NCBI RefSeq assembly: GCF_036227485.1
Contig: NZ_CP109479.1
Location: 8,556,001 to 8,620,000 of the forward strand
Direction: 5' to 3'
Source: Streptomyces sp. NBC_01451
Lineage (GTDB): Bacteria; Actinomycetota; Actinomycetes; Streptomycetales; Streptomycetaceae
DNA: 64,000 bases
In this document: positions 8,156-16,636 of the stretch, piece after piece
Layout of the letters: each line of letters opens with the position of its first letter
Numbering within the stretch: the stretch's first letter is position 1
The notes under the pieces: model-generated
Database searches by the model: none
Told to the model about the DNA's origin: nothing
What the model saw: the letters and a program-made list of their open reading frames with translations, nothing else
Made by a program: the position numbers and the translations under genes

Positions 8156-9270
8156 GCACGCCGAGCACCGCGAGCACCGAGCCCGACCTGCTGTACTCGG
8201 AGGAGGAAGAGGCGCTGCGCGCCGCCGTCCGGGATCTGCTCACCGACCACTGCGATCCGGCCGGCGTGATCACCCGCATGGAGACGGGCGCCCCGCACGA
8301 CCTCTCCCTGTGGAAGTCCCTCGCCGAAGGCATGGGCCTGGCCGGTCTCCTGGTGCCGGAGGAGCAGGGCGGCCAGGGCGCCTCGCACCGCGAAGTCGCT
8401 GTGGTTCTGGAGGAGTTGGGGCGCGCCGTCGCACCCGTCCCGTATCTCACGAGTGCCGTTGTCGCCACCGAGGCGCTGCTGGCCGGTACGGGCGACGCGG
8501 CGGGCGAGCTGCTCGCCGCGCTGGCCTCCGGCCGGACGGTCGGTGCCCTCGCCGTCGCGCTGAACGTGGCTCCCGGCGGCGCCTACAAGGTCGTCCTGCA
8601 TGAAGGCGGCCTGCTGCACGGTGAGTTGACGGGCATCGCGGACGCGACGGTCGCCGACGTCCTGCTGGTGCCGGCCGACGACGGCGGGCTCTACGCGGTG
8701 TCCACTTCCGCGGACGCCGTCACCGTCACCCCGCAGGTCTCCCTGGACCTCACCCGGCCGGTCGCCACGGTCACCTTCGACGGAGCCTCGGCCCGCCTGC
8801 TCGGCGACGCCGAACCCGCCGTACGGCGTGCGCTGCGCGCCGGGGCCGGGCTGCTCGCCTCCGAGCAACTCGGGCTCGCCGACTGGGCGTTGACCGAGAC
8901 TGTGCGCTATCTGAAGGACCGCAAGCAGTTCAACCGGCCTGTCGGCGGCTTCCAGGCCGTCAAGCACCGGCTGGCCCAGCTCTGGCTGGAGGTCGTCGGC
9001 CTGCGCGCCGCTGCCCGGAGCGCGGCGGACGCCCTCGCCACCGGCAGCGCGGACTCCGACATCGCGGTCGCCGTCGCCCAGTCGTACGCCGCTCCCGTGG
9101 CCGTCCGCGCCGCCGAGGAGGCGCTCCAGCTGCACGGCGGCATCGGCATGACCTGGGAGCACCCGACCCACCTGTGCCTCAAGCGCGCCAAGGCCGACTC
9201 GATTGCCTACGGCACGGCCGGCGGCCACCGGGCGGCACTCGCCGAGCTGGTCGGCCTGCGTGCCCCCTGA
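8152..9270 (+). CDS. Acyl-CoA dehydrogenase (small partner)
   Basis: A 372-residue acyl-CoA dehydrogenase starting at an ATGA overlap with the previous gene. The fold is recognisable from LAGLLVPEEQGGQGASHREV, the FAD-region helix GAGLLASEQLGLADWALTET, KDRKQFNRPVGGFQAVKH and the C-terminal LQLHGGIGMTWEHPTHL. The middle beta domain is degenerate compared with the upstream gene, as in the non-catalytic-looking partner of heteromeric actinobacterial dehydrogenases. It ends the operon and is followed by a strong terminator. The electron acceptor is presumably electron-transfer flavoprotein encoded elsewhere. Confidence 0.9.
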   Translation: MSTPSTASTEPDLLYSEEEEALRAAVRDLLTDHCDPAGVITRMETGAPHDLSLWKSLAEGMGLAGLLVPEEQGGQGASHREVAVVLEELGRAVAPVPYLTSAVVATEALLAGTGDAAGELLAALASGRTVGALAVALNVAPGGAYKVVLHEGGLLHGELTGIADATVADVLLVPADDGGLYAVSTSADAVTVTPQVSLDLTRPVATVTFDGASARLLGDAEPAVRRALRAGAGLLASEQLGLADWALTETVRYLKDRKQFNRPVGGFQAVKHRLAQLWLEVVGLRAAARSAADALATGSADSDIAVAVAQSYAAPVAVRAAEEALQLHGGIGMTWEHPTHLCLKRAKADSIAYGTAGGHRAALAELVGLRAP

Positions 9271-9288
9271 CGTACACCCCGTACGGCC

Positions 9289-9322
9289 GAAGCCCGCCCC
9301 GCTGTCCGAGGGGGCGGGCTTC
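9289..9322 (+). terminator. Rho-independent-type terminator of the acyl-CoA dehydrogenase operon
   Basis: Perfect 12-base arms GAAGCCCGCCCC and GGGGCGGGCTTC enclose a 10-base loop, starting 18 bases after the stop codon. The run after the stem is only weakly T-rich (TTCG), as is normal in Streptomyces. Confidence 0.85.
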
Positions 9323-9345
9323 TTCGTGTGCGCGGCGCGTATGAG

Positions 9346-9380
9346 ATGAACGCACTGCGGCAGCCATGAACGCACAGCGG
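9346..9380. repeat. Short direct repeat
   Basis: ATGAACGCACTGCGG (9346-9360) recurs as ATGAACGCACAGCGG (9366-9380), 20 bases apart with one difference. It lies in the 237-base intergenic stretch before the secreted phosphodiesterase-like gene. The rest of that stretch holds nothing I recognise beyond the terminator. Confidence 0.5.
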
Positions 9381-9507
9381 CGAGTCGGCCAACTCCCTTG
9401 CCGGGCCCTGCTGCCGGGCCCCACCCGACCCGCATACTCGCGGCAGCGTCGTTCCTCGGTCAGCTCCAGAGTCAGCCCCACATGAACTCCAGCCAGGGAG
9501 GCAGCGC

Positions 9508-10371
9508 ATGGCCCTCACCACCCGTCGCAGAGCTCTCACCGCCTTCGGTGCCGCCCTCGCGGGCACCGCCGTACTGCCCGCAGCGCGCGCCCTCGCGGGC
9601 GAACCGACGTACGGTCCAATCCCGTTGTGGCGCGCCCACGCGCACAACGACTACGAGCATCCCCGCCCCCTCCTCGACGCCCTCGACCACCGCTTCGGCA
9701 GCGTCGAGGCCGACATCTGTCTCGTGGGCGACCAGCTCCTCGTCGCCCACGATCCCTCGGACCTGGACCCCGCCCGTACCCTCGAATCGCTCTACCTCGA
9801 CACCCTCGCCGCCCGGGTGAAGGCCAACCACGGTTCCGTGTACCGGGGTTACCGCCGTCCGCTCCAGCTCCTCATCGACATCAAGACCGAGGGCTCGTCG
9901 ACGTATCTCGAACTCGACCGCCGTCTCCGCCGCTACCCGGGCCTGTTCACCACCTACGCCCACGGTCGCGTCCGCCCCGGGCCGGTCACCGCCGTGATCT
10001 CCGGCGACCGGGCCGCCAGGGTGCCCATGGAGGCACAGCACGTACGGCGGGCCTTCTACGACGGGCGCCTCGCCGACCTCGGCACCTCGGCGCCGGCCTC
10101 CTTCGTGCCGCTGATCTCCGACAACTGGACGCTCAACTTCACCTGGCTGGGTGCCGGTCCGTTTCCCGGCGCCGAGCGCGCCCGGCTGAACGGCATCGTG
10201 TCGGCGGCCCACTCCCACGGACAGCGGGTGCGCTTCTGGGCCACACCAGATGCGGCCGGTCCCGCCCGGGACGCGCTGTGGGGCGAACTCCTCGCCGCCG
10301 GCGTCGACCATCTCAACACGGACGACCTGGCCGGGCTCGAAGCGTTCCTCGACGCCCACAGGGCGCCGTAG
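9508..10371 (+). CDS. Secreted PI-PLC / glycerophosphodiesterase-like protein
   Basis: A 287-residue exported protein. The leader TRRRALTAFGAALAGTAVLP has a Tat-like RRR start and an Ala-rich cleavage region ending near ARALA. The mature part begins with WRAHAHNDYEHPRPLLDAL and FGSVEADICLVGDQLLVAHD, where His, Asn, Glu and Asp occupy the metal and active-site positions of the glycerophosphodiester phosphodiesterase/PI-PLC-like TIM barrel. LLIDIKTEG and VRFWATPDAAGP follow as later barrel strands. It probably hydrolyses a phosphodiester outside the cell; the substrate is unknown. GGGAGG precedes ATG 9508. It appears monocistronic. Confidence 0.85.
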   Translation: MALTTRRRALTAFGAALAGTAVLPAARALAGEPTYGPIPLWRAHAHNDYEHPRPLLDALDHRFGSVEADICLVGDQLLVAHDPSDLDPARTLESLYLDTLAARVKANHGSVYRGYRRPLQLLIDIKTEGSSTYLELDRRLRRYPGLFTTYAHGRVRPGPVTAVISGDRAARVPMEAQHVRRAFYDGRLADLGTSAPASFVPLISDNWTLNFTWLGAGPFPGAERARLNGIVSAAHSHGQRVRFWATPDAAGPARDALWGELLAAGVDHLNTDDLAGLEAFLDAHRAP

Positions 10372-10504
10372 GACCCGCCAGAGGGCATGCCCGCCTCCCG
10401 GACGAAGTGGGCTGAGCTTCACGGACGTTCGACCGCTGTGCGCTGTCGTCCCCCCGGCAGGTCCTGCCGCGACAGAGAGCCGGGGCAGTGTGTGAACGTG
10501 GGCT

Positions 10505-11740
10505 TCAGCTGATCGAGAAGACCCCGATGCCGTTCGGGACGGCTCGTTCGGCGCCGCCGGTCGGATGGTTGCGTACGGTGACCCGGCTGGCGCCCGGAGC
10601 TCTGGCGACGAAGGTGGTGGAGCCGCCGCCGTCCAGGTTGAAGGCGTCGACCGAGCCCAGCTTCCGCATGGTGGTGGCGACTTCGGCGACCGTCAGGCCG
10701 CTTCGGTACTCGGGCGCACCGTCCACCGCGAGCAGCAGCAGCTTGCGTCCGCCGTTCGCGATGCCCGCGGCGGTCCGTACGGCGGCGGTGTTGTTGTCGA
10801 GGCCCGTCAGCGGCCGGCCGCCCTTCAGCACCGGGTAGCCGCCGAGGGCGAACCGGTACGGGATGCGGCTCGTGGCCGACACGAGACGGCTCCTGACCGT
10901 GACCGGCGCGCCGACGGGCAGTTTCCGCAGTTGCCGTGCGCCGGCCTCCCGGCCCACCAGGACCGTGGTGTCGGTGGCGATGGCACCGCCGCCGGGGGAG
11001 TCCGCCGTCCGGACCACCTTGCCGCGCCGCACCGTCACCTCGTACGTGTCCGTGCTGCACGGCGCGGCCCGGTCGGTGTCCGTGCCGCACACCGCCCGGG
11101 CCCGGGAGACGCTGCCCCAGGCCGGGGTGAACGCGCCGATGGAACCCACCGGCAGCGCGTACTGGTTGAGCCCGCCGAGCGTGAACCGGCCCACGGGCGT
11201 ACCGACGCTGCCCGACAGGGCGAGGTTGTCCAGCCGGGCCTTCCTGTCGGTGCCCACGCCGAGGACGGCCCCGGTGGTGACACCGGGCGGCATCGAGGGG
11301 CCGAAGCGCTGACCGTTCGGTACCGCCGACTTGAGCACCGTGCCGCTCGCGATCGCCGGGCCCACGGACGCGCCCGTGGCCGCGACCCCGGGATGCTGGA
11401 CCTCGCTGATGTTGAAGAAGTCACCGTTGACGCCCGCGACGGCGCCCTTGGCGTCGGCCAGCCTGGAGACGGCGGCCCGGGCCGCCACCGCCCCCGCGTA
11501 GAGCAGGTTGACCCGCACCCGCGCGTTGCCGAGGTCGACGCTCAGCAGGTGGGCGTGGGTCACCCCCCTGGCCGCCACGATGTCGAACTGCGCATAGCGC
11601 ACGCCCGGCGCGATCTGGGCGGCCCTCGGCGCGCCGCTGGCCGGTGCCGCCCCTGTCAGGGCCGCGCCGGCCAGCGTTCCGAGTACCGCGAGCAAGGAGA
11701 CTGCTGCTCTGCCCGTTCTGAACCGTCCGCTTCCGCCCAT
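10505..11740 (-). CDS. Secreted phosphodiester glycosidase (NAGPA family)
   Basis: A 411-residue exported protein with an N-terminal signal sequence (about 1-37: RTGRAAVSLLAVLGTLAGAA, cleaved near ASGA). The mature region has the phosphodiester-glycosidase fold, with VAGVNGDFFNISE near residue 100, FALGGYPVLKGG near 300 and VDAFNLDGGGSTTFVA near 370. The DGGGS loop is the most conserved active-site region of the family (related to the lysosomal uncovering enzyme and phage/cell-wall enzymes). It should remove a sugar linked through a phosphodiester, for example in wall polymers. It ends convergently with the secreted phosphodiesterase-like gene; I see no obvious hairpin in the 133 bases between. 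Confidence 0.88.
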   Translation of the reverse strand: MGGSGRFRTGRAAVSLLAVLGTLAGAALTGAAPASGAPRAAQIAPGVRYAQFDIVAARGVTHAHLLSVDLGNARVRVNLLYAGAVAARAAVSRLADAKGAVAGVNGDFFNISEVQHPGVAATGASVGPAIASGTVLKSAVPNGQRFGPSMPPGVTTGAVLGVGTDRKARLDNLALSGSVGTPVGRFTLGGLNQYALPVGSIGAFTPAWGSVSRARAVCGTDTDRAAPCSTDTYEVTVRRGKVVRTADSPGGGAIATDTTVLVGREAGARQLRKLPVGAPVTVRSRLVSATSRIPYRFALGGYPVLKGGRPLTGLDNNTAAVRTAAGIANGGRKLLLLAVDGAPEYRSGLTVAEVATTMRKLGSVDAFNLDGGGSTTFVARAPGASRVTVRNHPTGGAERAVPNGIGVFSIS

Positions 11741-11828
11741 CCAGACCCCCCTGATGTCCCGTCAACTGTGGCAGGGCGCAAGGGGAGCACACCAGACGGT
11801 GATGAGCCGTGAGGGCGCGCGCCGGAGG

Positions 11829-12194
11829 CTAGGTGTCGACGACCCGGGAGCGGATCAGGAAACGCACTCCTTCGGGCGCCTCCAGTGAGAAACCGCTGCC
11901 CCGGCCCGGTACGACGTCCACGATCAGCCGCGTGTGACTCCACACCTCGTGCTGGCTGCGCGACATCCAGAACGTCACCGGTTCGGGGACACCTTCGATC
12001 ACCAGTTCGGCGAGCAGTATGTCCGAGCCGCCGGTCCGGAACTCGCCCGCCGGGTAGCACATGGGCGCGCTGCCGTCGCAGCAGCCGCCGGACTGGTGGA
12101 ACATCAGCGGGCCGTGCATCGCGTGCAGCCGCCGCAGCAGCTCGGCGGCGGCCGGGGTCAGTTCGACGCGCGGGTCCTTCTCGGGCGTGTCCAC
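11829..12194 (-). CDS. DUF779 family protein
   Basis: A 121-residue protein of the DUF779 family. The central FHQSGGCCDGSAPMCYPAGE with three cysteines suggests a metal or redox site, and WSHTRLIVDVVPGRGSGFSL is the other conserved block. The family often sits beside aldehyde dehydrogenase genes in actinobacteria and has no firm biochemical role. Here its neighbours are a phosphodiester glycosidase and a glycosidase. GTG 12194 gives the family length; the frame extends to an ATG at 12260, where an extra 22 residues would be low-complexity and would run into the terminator hairpin. No membrane segment is present. Confidence 0.82.
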   Translation of the reverse strand: MDTPEKDPRVELTPAAAELLRRLHAMHGPLMFHQSGGCCDGSAPMCYPAGEFRTGGSDILLAELVIEGVPEPVTFWMSRSQHEVWSHTRLIVDVVPGRGSGFSLEAPEGVRFLIRSRVVDT

Positions 12195-12263
12195 GGTCCC
12201 AGTGGACCGCGCGGGACGTTGCGAGAGGGTTGCGGGCCCCGTCCCGGGTGCCCCGGACACGCG

Positions 12264-12292
12264 GAAGGCCGCCTCACGCGGAGGCGGCCTTC
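12264..12292 (-). terminator. Terminator downstream of the GH30 gene of module A
   Basis: GAAGGCCGCCTC (12264-12275) pairs perfectly with GAGGCGGCCTTC (12281-12292) around a 5-base loop. It lies 17 bases beyond the GH30 stop on the minus strand and marks the end of sugar module A. Confidence 0.85.
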
Positions 12293-12309
12293 GTGGACGA
12301 ACTGCCGGG

Positions 12310-14361
12310 TCAGCTCCGGTCGGTCACGTCCGTGACCCTCCAGCGCTGGTTGGAGCCGGAGTTGGCGATCCACGTGGTGACGGCGGCACCCTCGTTGGTC
12401 GCCTGGCCGCCGACCTCCAGGAGTCGGCCGGTGGCCACGTTGATCAGCGTCCAGGTCCCGTCACCGGTGGTCGACATGATCCACTCGGTGGCCGGATCCC
12501 GCTTGCCCGTGTCGGGCTCCACCACGGGGACGTTGTCGCGGACGGCCAGTCGCTTGCCCTCGGCCGGGTTGGCGAACACGTACCGCTGGCGGGCGCCCTT
12601 GTCGCCGTGCCGGGCGACGAGCTGCCACTGCTGCGCGACCGTGCCGTTGGCCGAGCCGATGACGAGGTTCGTGCCGTTGGCGCCGACCGTCACGGCCTTG
12701 CCGCTCTGCACACCGGTCAGCGTGTAGGAGTGGCCCTTGCTGAACAGGCCGGCGTTCTTCGCGACACCCGAGACGCCCTTCACGGCGAAGGAGGTCACGG
12801 ACTGGGCCGGAACGGTGTACGTGGCCCTGCCGTCGACGACCTTGACCGGGGCCTGCTGCTTGAGCTTGCCGTCGGCGCTGGTCACGGTCGGCGTGACGGT
12901 CGCGTTGCCCTTGATGGTGCGGAACTTGGACAGGTCGATGGTGACGTCACGCGCCGCGGTGGTGCTGTTGACGTGGACGACCGAGGCGCCCTTGCCGTCC
13001 TTGGTCACGGCGGCGGCGCTGGAGGTGTCGTCCACCTTGATCAGCTTGTCGCCCGGCTTGATGAAGTGCGTGAAGTTGCGGGCGGTGTCGAACTTGGTGT
13101 TCGTGTAGATCGGGCACGAGGCCAGTGTGTCCGTCTTCTTGCAGCTGAACGACAGCTGGATGCTGCCCCAGTTGCCGCCCTTGGCGGACTCGCCGCCGGG
13201 CTTCATGTTGTCGTAGTCCTCGACCGGCTGCCAGAACACCCAGGCCTGGGGCTCCAGTTCGCGCAGGTCGTTGACGATCTGCTGGGCGAGGCCGAGACCA
13301 GGACGCATGTCCGTGAAGCTCTGCCCGTCGCCCCAGTCGCCCTCGACCTCGCTCATCCACAGCGGCTTGTCGGCCGCCTTGGCGAGGTCGCGCACGGTGG
13401 TGCGCTGCCCGGTGCCGTAGGTGTGGACGTTCATCTGGTCCACGAGGTCCTTGGACGCCTGCGAGTAGGAGTTCCAGTTGTTCGCGAAGATGGACGGGTT
13501 GGTCTCGTCCATCGCCGAGATCTCGGACTTGACCTTGGCCTTCTTCAGGGCGGGGGCCAGTGCGGCGAGCACCTTTTCCTGGAGGGCGGGGCCGATGTGG
13601 GCGCCCTCCTGACGGCCGCCGACGGGCTGGCCGTCGGCGCCCAGACGGGTGCTCCAGTAGCCGGTGTTGGGCTCGTTGAACGGGTCGACGGTGTCGACCT
13701 TAATGCCCTCGGCCTTCTCCAGCCGCTTCGTCGCCCCCGCCAGGTAGGCGGCGAAGTCGTCGACCGAATCGGCCTTCAGCTGGTCGGTGTTGGCGTTGAA
13801 GCCGCCGGAGACATAGCCGCTCTCCGTCATGAACCAGGGCGGCGAGTTGCTGAACGTCTCCCAGTGGGTGATGTCCTTCTTGATGCGTTCGACCCACCAG
13901 CGCTGGGTCTGGTCCGCCTTCGGGTTCCAGTCGGCCGCGTCGTCGGCGCTCCACCAGTCGGTGTCCGTGCGGGTGGTGCCCGCGGGCGCCTTCCACCAGC
14001 CCTCGACGGCCCCGCCGGCCCGCAGGTAGTCCTTCACGTCGGGGGCGTTGCCGCCGCCGATGTTGTACCGGGCGATGTTCAGCGCCAGGCCGTCGTCGCC
14101 GAACAGCAGCTTCGCGAGCTTCTCGCGGATCGCCGGGGGATAGTCGCCGGTCGCGTTGGCGAACCAGACCAGACTGGTGCCCCAGCCCTCGAACTTCTCC
14201 TGCTTGTAGGAGGGGTCGGGGGTGACCGTGACGGACGAGGCCGCTGCCTCGACCGCCGCCTGCGCGGCCGGTGACGGCGCGCTGACCAGGGCGGCCGAAG
14301 TGGCCAGAGCGGTGATGCCGACGACTCCCAGAAGGCGTCGCGTGCGGGTACGGCGTGCCAA
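12310..14361 (-). CDS. Secreted GH30 endo-beta-1,6-galactanase-like enzyme with ricin-type lectin domain
   Basis: A 683-residue exported glycosidase. After a signal peptide (about 1-37) the GH30 (beta/alpha)8 plus beta-sandwich region covers about 45-520, with acid/base E230 in PFNEPN and nucleophile E338 in WMSEVEGDW. FEGWGTSLVWFANATG and IARYNIGGGNAP are typical of the subgroup containing Streptomyces and fungal endo-beta-1,6-galactanases. The last 140 residues are a ricin B/CBM13 trefoil. TTG 14361 is chosen because GGGAG lies 8 bases upstream; the longer frame lacks a site. It probably cuts beta-1,6-galactan side chains of arabinogalactan for the adjacent importer and GH42. Confidence 0.87.
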   Translation of the reverse strand: MARRTRTRRLLGVVGITALATSAALVSAPSPAAQAAVEAAASSVTVTPDPSYKQEKFEGWGTSLVWFANATGDYPPAIREKLAKLLFGDDGLALNIARYNIGGGNAPDVKDYLRAGGAVEGWWKAPAGTTRTDTDWWSADDAADWNPKADQTQRWWVERIKKDITHWETFSNSPPWFMTESGYVSGGFNANTDQLKADSVDDFAAYLAGATKRLEKAEGIKVDTVDPFNEPNTGYWSTRLGADGQPVGGRQEGAHIGPALQEKVLAALAPALKKAKVKSEISAMDETNPSIFANNWNSYSQASKDLVDQMNVHTYGTGQRTTVRDLAKAADKPLWMSEVEGDWGDGQSFTDMRPGLGLAQQIVNDLRELEPQAWVFWQPVEDYDNMKPGGESAKGGNWGSIQLSFSCKKTDTLASCPIYTNTKFDTARNFTHFIKPGDKLIKVDDTSSAAAVTKDGKGASVVHVNSTTAARDVTIDLSKFRTIKGNATVTPTVTSADGKLKQQAPVKVVDGRATYTVPAQSVTSFAVKGVSGVAKNAGLFSKGHSYTLTGVQSGKAVTVGANGTNLVIGSANGTVAQQWQLVARHGDKGARQRYVFANPAEGKRLAVRDNVPVVEPDTGKRDPATEWIMSTTGDGTWTLINVATGRLLEVGGQATNEGAAVTTWIANSGSNQRWRVTDVTDRS

Positions 14362-14505
14362 CGTGTGCTCCCAACTCAGATGTGGTCGCTGCGGTGGACC
14401 GCCGTGCCCGCACCGTACGCGCGTGCGCACGGACACGGGGCACGACGGTGTGCCCCTTGGATCAGGGGAGTTCATGGGGGGTGCGGGTGTGGTGCGGGGT
14501 GTCGC

Positions 14506-16551
14506 TCAGGGGCTGGGCCGCCGCAGTACCGCGACTTCCCTCGGGGCGAGGACGAGGACGCCGTCGGGATCCGTACCGCCGGACAGCCGCTCTCCGTCGA
14601 GGCCGGGCAGCGGCACCTCCTCCTCGCTCCGGTTCACCAGGAACAGGAATCGGCTTCCGCCGCCCTGCCGTACGGTCAACTCGACGCGCCCACGGGCCCC
14701 TTCCGGCAGTTCGCTGGCGACACCGGCCGGCGCGAGCAGCGCCGGCAGCAGTGCCGCGAGACCGTCGGCACCGAGGCGCGTGGAGACGTACGACGCCGAA
14801 CCCCCGCCCGTCGTACGGCGGGTGACGGCCGGGCGGCCCGCGTAGGCGCCCGTGCGGTAGCGGGCGAGGACCTCGACCTCGGGGTCGGTCACGTCGACGC
14901 GGTCGGTCCACACCGTGCCCGTACCGCCGCCGTCCACCTCCACCGACTCACCGTCGAGCAGCGGGCCGAACTCCTCGACACGGATGCCGAGTACGTCGCG
15001 CAGGGCGCCCGGGTAGCCGCCGAGCCAGATGTGGTCGTTCTCGTCGACGACACCGGAGAAGTACGTGGTGACCAGGTGGCCGCCCGTCTCCGCGTACCGC
15101 GTCAGCTCCTTGGCGAGCGTCGCCGGGACCATGTGCAGAACCGGCGTGATCAGCACGTCGTAGCGGCTGAACTCGGTGCGCGTGGTGACGATGTCGGCCC
15201 GGATGCCGAGGGAGAGGAGCGCCGAGTACCAGTTCAGGCCCTCCTGGCGGTAGTCGAGGAGAGCGGTGGGGTGCGAGTCCTGTTCGCTCGCCCACCAGGA
15301 GTCCCAGTCGAACACGATCCCGACGCGGGCCGGTTCGCGCTCGGAGCCCGCGATCGGCGCCAGGTCCTTCAGGGTCCGGCCGAGGGCGGCCACCGCGCGG
15401 AAGACCTCGCTGTCGGCGCCGGCGTGCGGCACCATCGCGGAGTGGTACTTCTCCGCGCCGGCCGCCGACTGGCGCCACTGGAAGAAGCACACGGCGTCGG
15501 CGCCGTGCGCGACGTGGAGGAGTGAGTCACGGGCCAGTTCGCCCGGTCTCTTGGCCACGTTGACGTGCTGCCAGTTGACCGCGCTGGTGGAGTGCTCCAT
15601 CAGGAACCACGGGCGTCCGCCCGCGATACCGCTGGTCAGGTTGGCGGAGAAGGACAGCTCGTCGCGGTCCTGCGGGCCGGGGTGGACGTAGTGGTCGTTG
15701 GAGACGAAGTCGATCTCGCCCGCCCAGTCCGGGTAGTTCATGCCCTTCGTGCCGCCCATCACCATGAAGTTGGTGGTGATGGGGACCTCGGGCGTGTACT
15801 CGCGCAGAATGTCCCGCTCGGCGACCAGGTAGTCCTTCAGCGCGTCCGAGGAGAACCGCTTGAAGTCCAGTTGCTGGGTGGGGTTCGGGTGCGAGCCGGC
15901 CAGCCGGGGCGGCAGGATCTGCGCCCAGTCGCTGTACCGCTGCGACCAGAATGCCGTGCCCCAGGCGTGGTTGAGGGCGTCCAGGGTGGTGTAGCGGGCG
16001 CGCAGCCAGTCACGGAAGGCGCGGGCCGCGTCGTCCGAGAAGTCGTAGATGTTGTGGCAGCCCAGCTCGTTCGAGATGTGCCAGGCCACCAGGGCCGGGT
16101 GGTTGGCGTATCGTTCCGCCATCTTCCGGACCAGGCCGAGGGCATGGCTGCGGAAGACCGGGGAGGTGGGACGCCAGTGCTGGCGCGCGCCCGGCCAGAC
16201 CGTCTCGCCGGTGGCCGTCACCGGGAGGATCTCCGGATGCGCGGTGGTCAGCCACGGCGGCGGGGACGCGGTCGCGGTGGCCAGGTCGACGCCGATCCCG
16301 CCCGCGTGCAGCAGGTCCATGACCTCGTCGAGCCACCCGAAGTCCCAGGTGTCCGCGTCCGGCTGGATCCGGGCCCAGGAGAAGATCCCCACCGAGACGA
16401 TGTTGACGCCGGCCTCCTGCATCAGCCGTACGTCCTCCTCCCACACCTCCCGAGGCCACTGCTCGGGGTTGTAGTCGGCGCCGTACGCGAGACGGGGCAC
16501 GGAGTCACCGTCCGGCCCGTACGGCAGACGGGACGGGGAGGCGGAGGTCAT
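14506..16551 (-). CDS. GH42 beta-galactosidase
   Basis: A 681-residue cytoplasmic enzyme with no signal peptide. The GH42 signature is complete: LAYGADYNPEQWP at the N-terminus, acid/base E162 in WHISNELGCHN, nucleophile E319 in FLMEHSTSAVNW, then the trimerisation domain (about 400-600) and a C-terminal beta domain ending LAPREVAVLRRP. GH42 releases terminal beta-galactose from oligosaccharides. GGAAGGA precedes ATG 16551. It lies between the solute-binding protein gene and the secreted GH30, which fits intracellular cleavage of imported galacto-oligosaccharides. A 144-base gap to the GH30 gene leaves room for a separate promoter there. Confidence 0.95.
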   Translation of the reverse strand: MTSASPSRLPYGPDGDSVPRLAYGADYNPEQWPREVWEEDVRLMQEAGVNIVSVGIFSWARIQPDADTWDFGWLDEVMDLLHAGGIGVDLATATASPPPWLTTAHPEILPVTATGETVWPGARQHWRPTSPVFRSHALGLVRKMAERYANHPALVAWHISNELGCHNIYDFSDDAARAFRDWLRARYTTLDALNHAWGTAFWSQRYSDWAQILPPRLAGSHPNPTQQLDFKRFSSDALKDYLVAERDILREYTPEVPITTNFMVMGGTKGMNYPDWAGEIDFVSNDHYVHPGPQDRDELSFSANLTSGIAGGRPWFLMEHSTSAVNWQHVNVAKRPGELARDSLLHVAHGADAVCFFQWRQSAAGAEKYHSAMVPHAGADSEVFRAVAALGRTLKDLAPIAGSEREPARVGIVFDWDSWWASEQDSHPTALLDYRQEGLNWYSALLSLGIRADIVTTRTEFSRYDVLITPVLHMVPATLAKELTRYAETGGHLVTTYFSGVVDENDHIWLGGYPGALRDVLGIRVEEFGPLLDGESVEVDGGGTGTVWTDRVDVTDPEVEVLARYRTGAYAGRPAVTRRTTGGGSASYVSTRLGADGLAALLPALLAPAGVASELPEGARGRVELTVRQGGGSRFLFLVNRSEEEVPLPGLDGERLSGGTDPDGVLVLAPREVAVLRRPSP

Positions 16552-16578
16552 GGTGGTCCTTCCAGGTACGGGGGGTAC

Positions 16579-16617
16579 GAGGAGCGGCCGGCGTTGACGC
16601 TCTTCCGGCCGCTCCTC
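16579..16617 (-). terminator. Intra-operon hairpin between binding-protein and GH42 genes
   Basis: GAGGAGCGGCCGG (16579-16591) and CCGGCCGCTCCTC (16605-16617) are perfect 13-base arms around a 13-base loop, starting 20 bases after the binding-protein stop on the minus strand. It may attenuate read-through and stabilise the upstream mRNA, keeping binding protein in excess over GH42. Confidence 0.75.
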
Positions 16618-16636
16618 GGCTGCTGCTGCCAAGCTG

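Noticed and set aside
9404..9422. GGGCCC-rich hairpin near the phosphodiesterase-like gene
   Set aside because: Short GC-rich self-complementarity is common at this base composition, and no gene ends nearby for it to terminate.
13700..13704. Apparent TTA in the first GH30 gene
   Set aside because: On the coding strand it falls across ATT AAG (Ile-Lys), so it is out of frame. Similar out-of-frame cases at 26353, 49742 and 50281 were also dismissed.
12061..14274. Very long plus-strand open frame opposite the GH30 gene
   Set aside because: It is a codon-bias shadow. The opposite strand encodes a complete GH30 protein with catalytic residues, and the plus-strand product has no recognisable domain.
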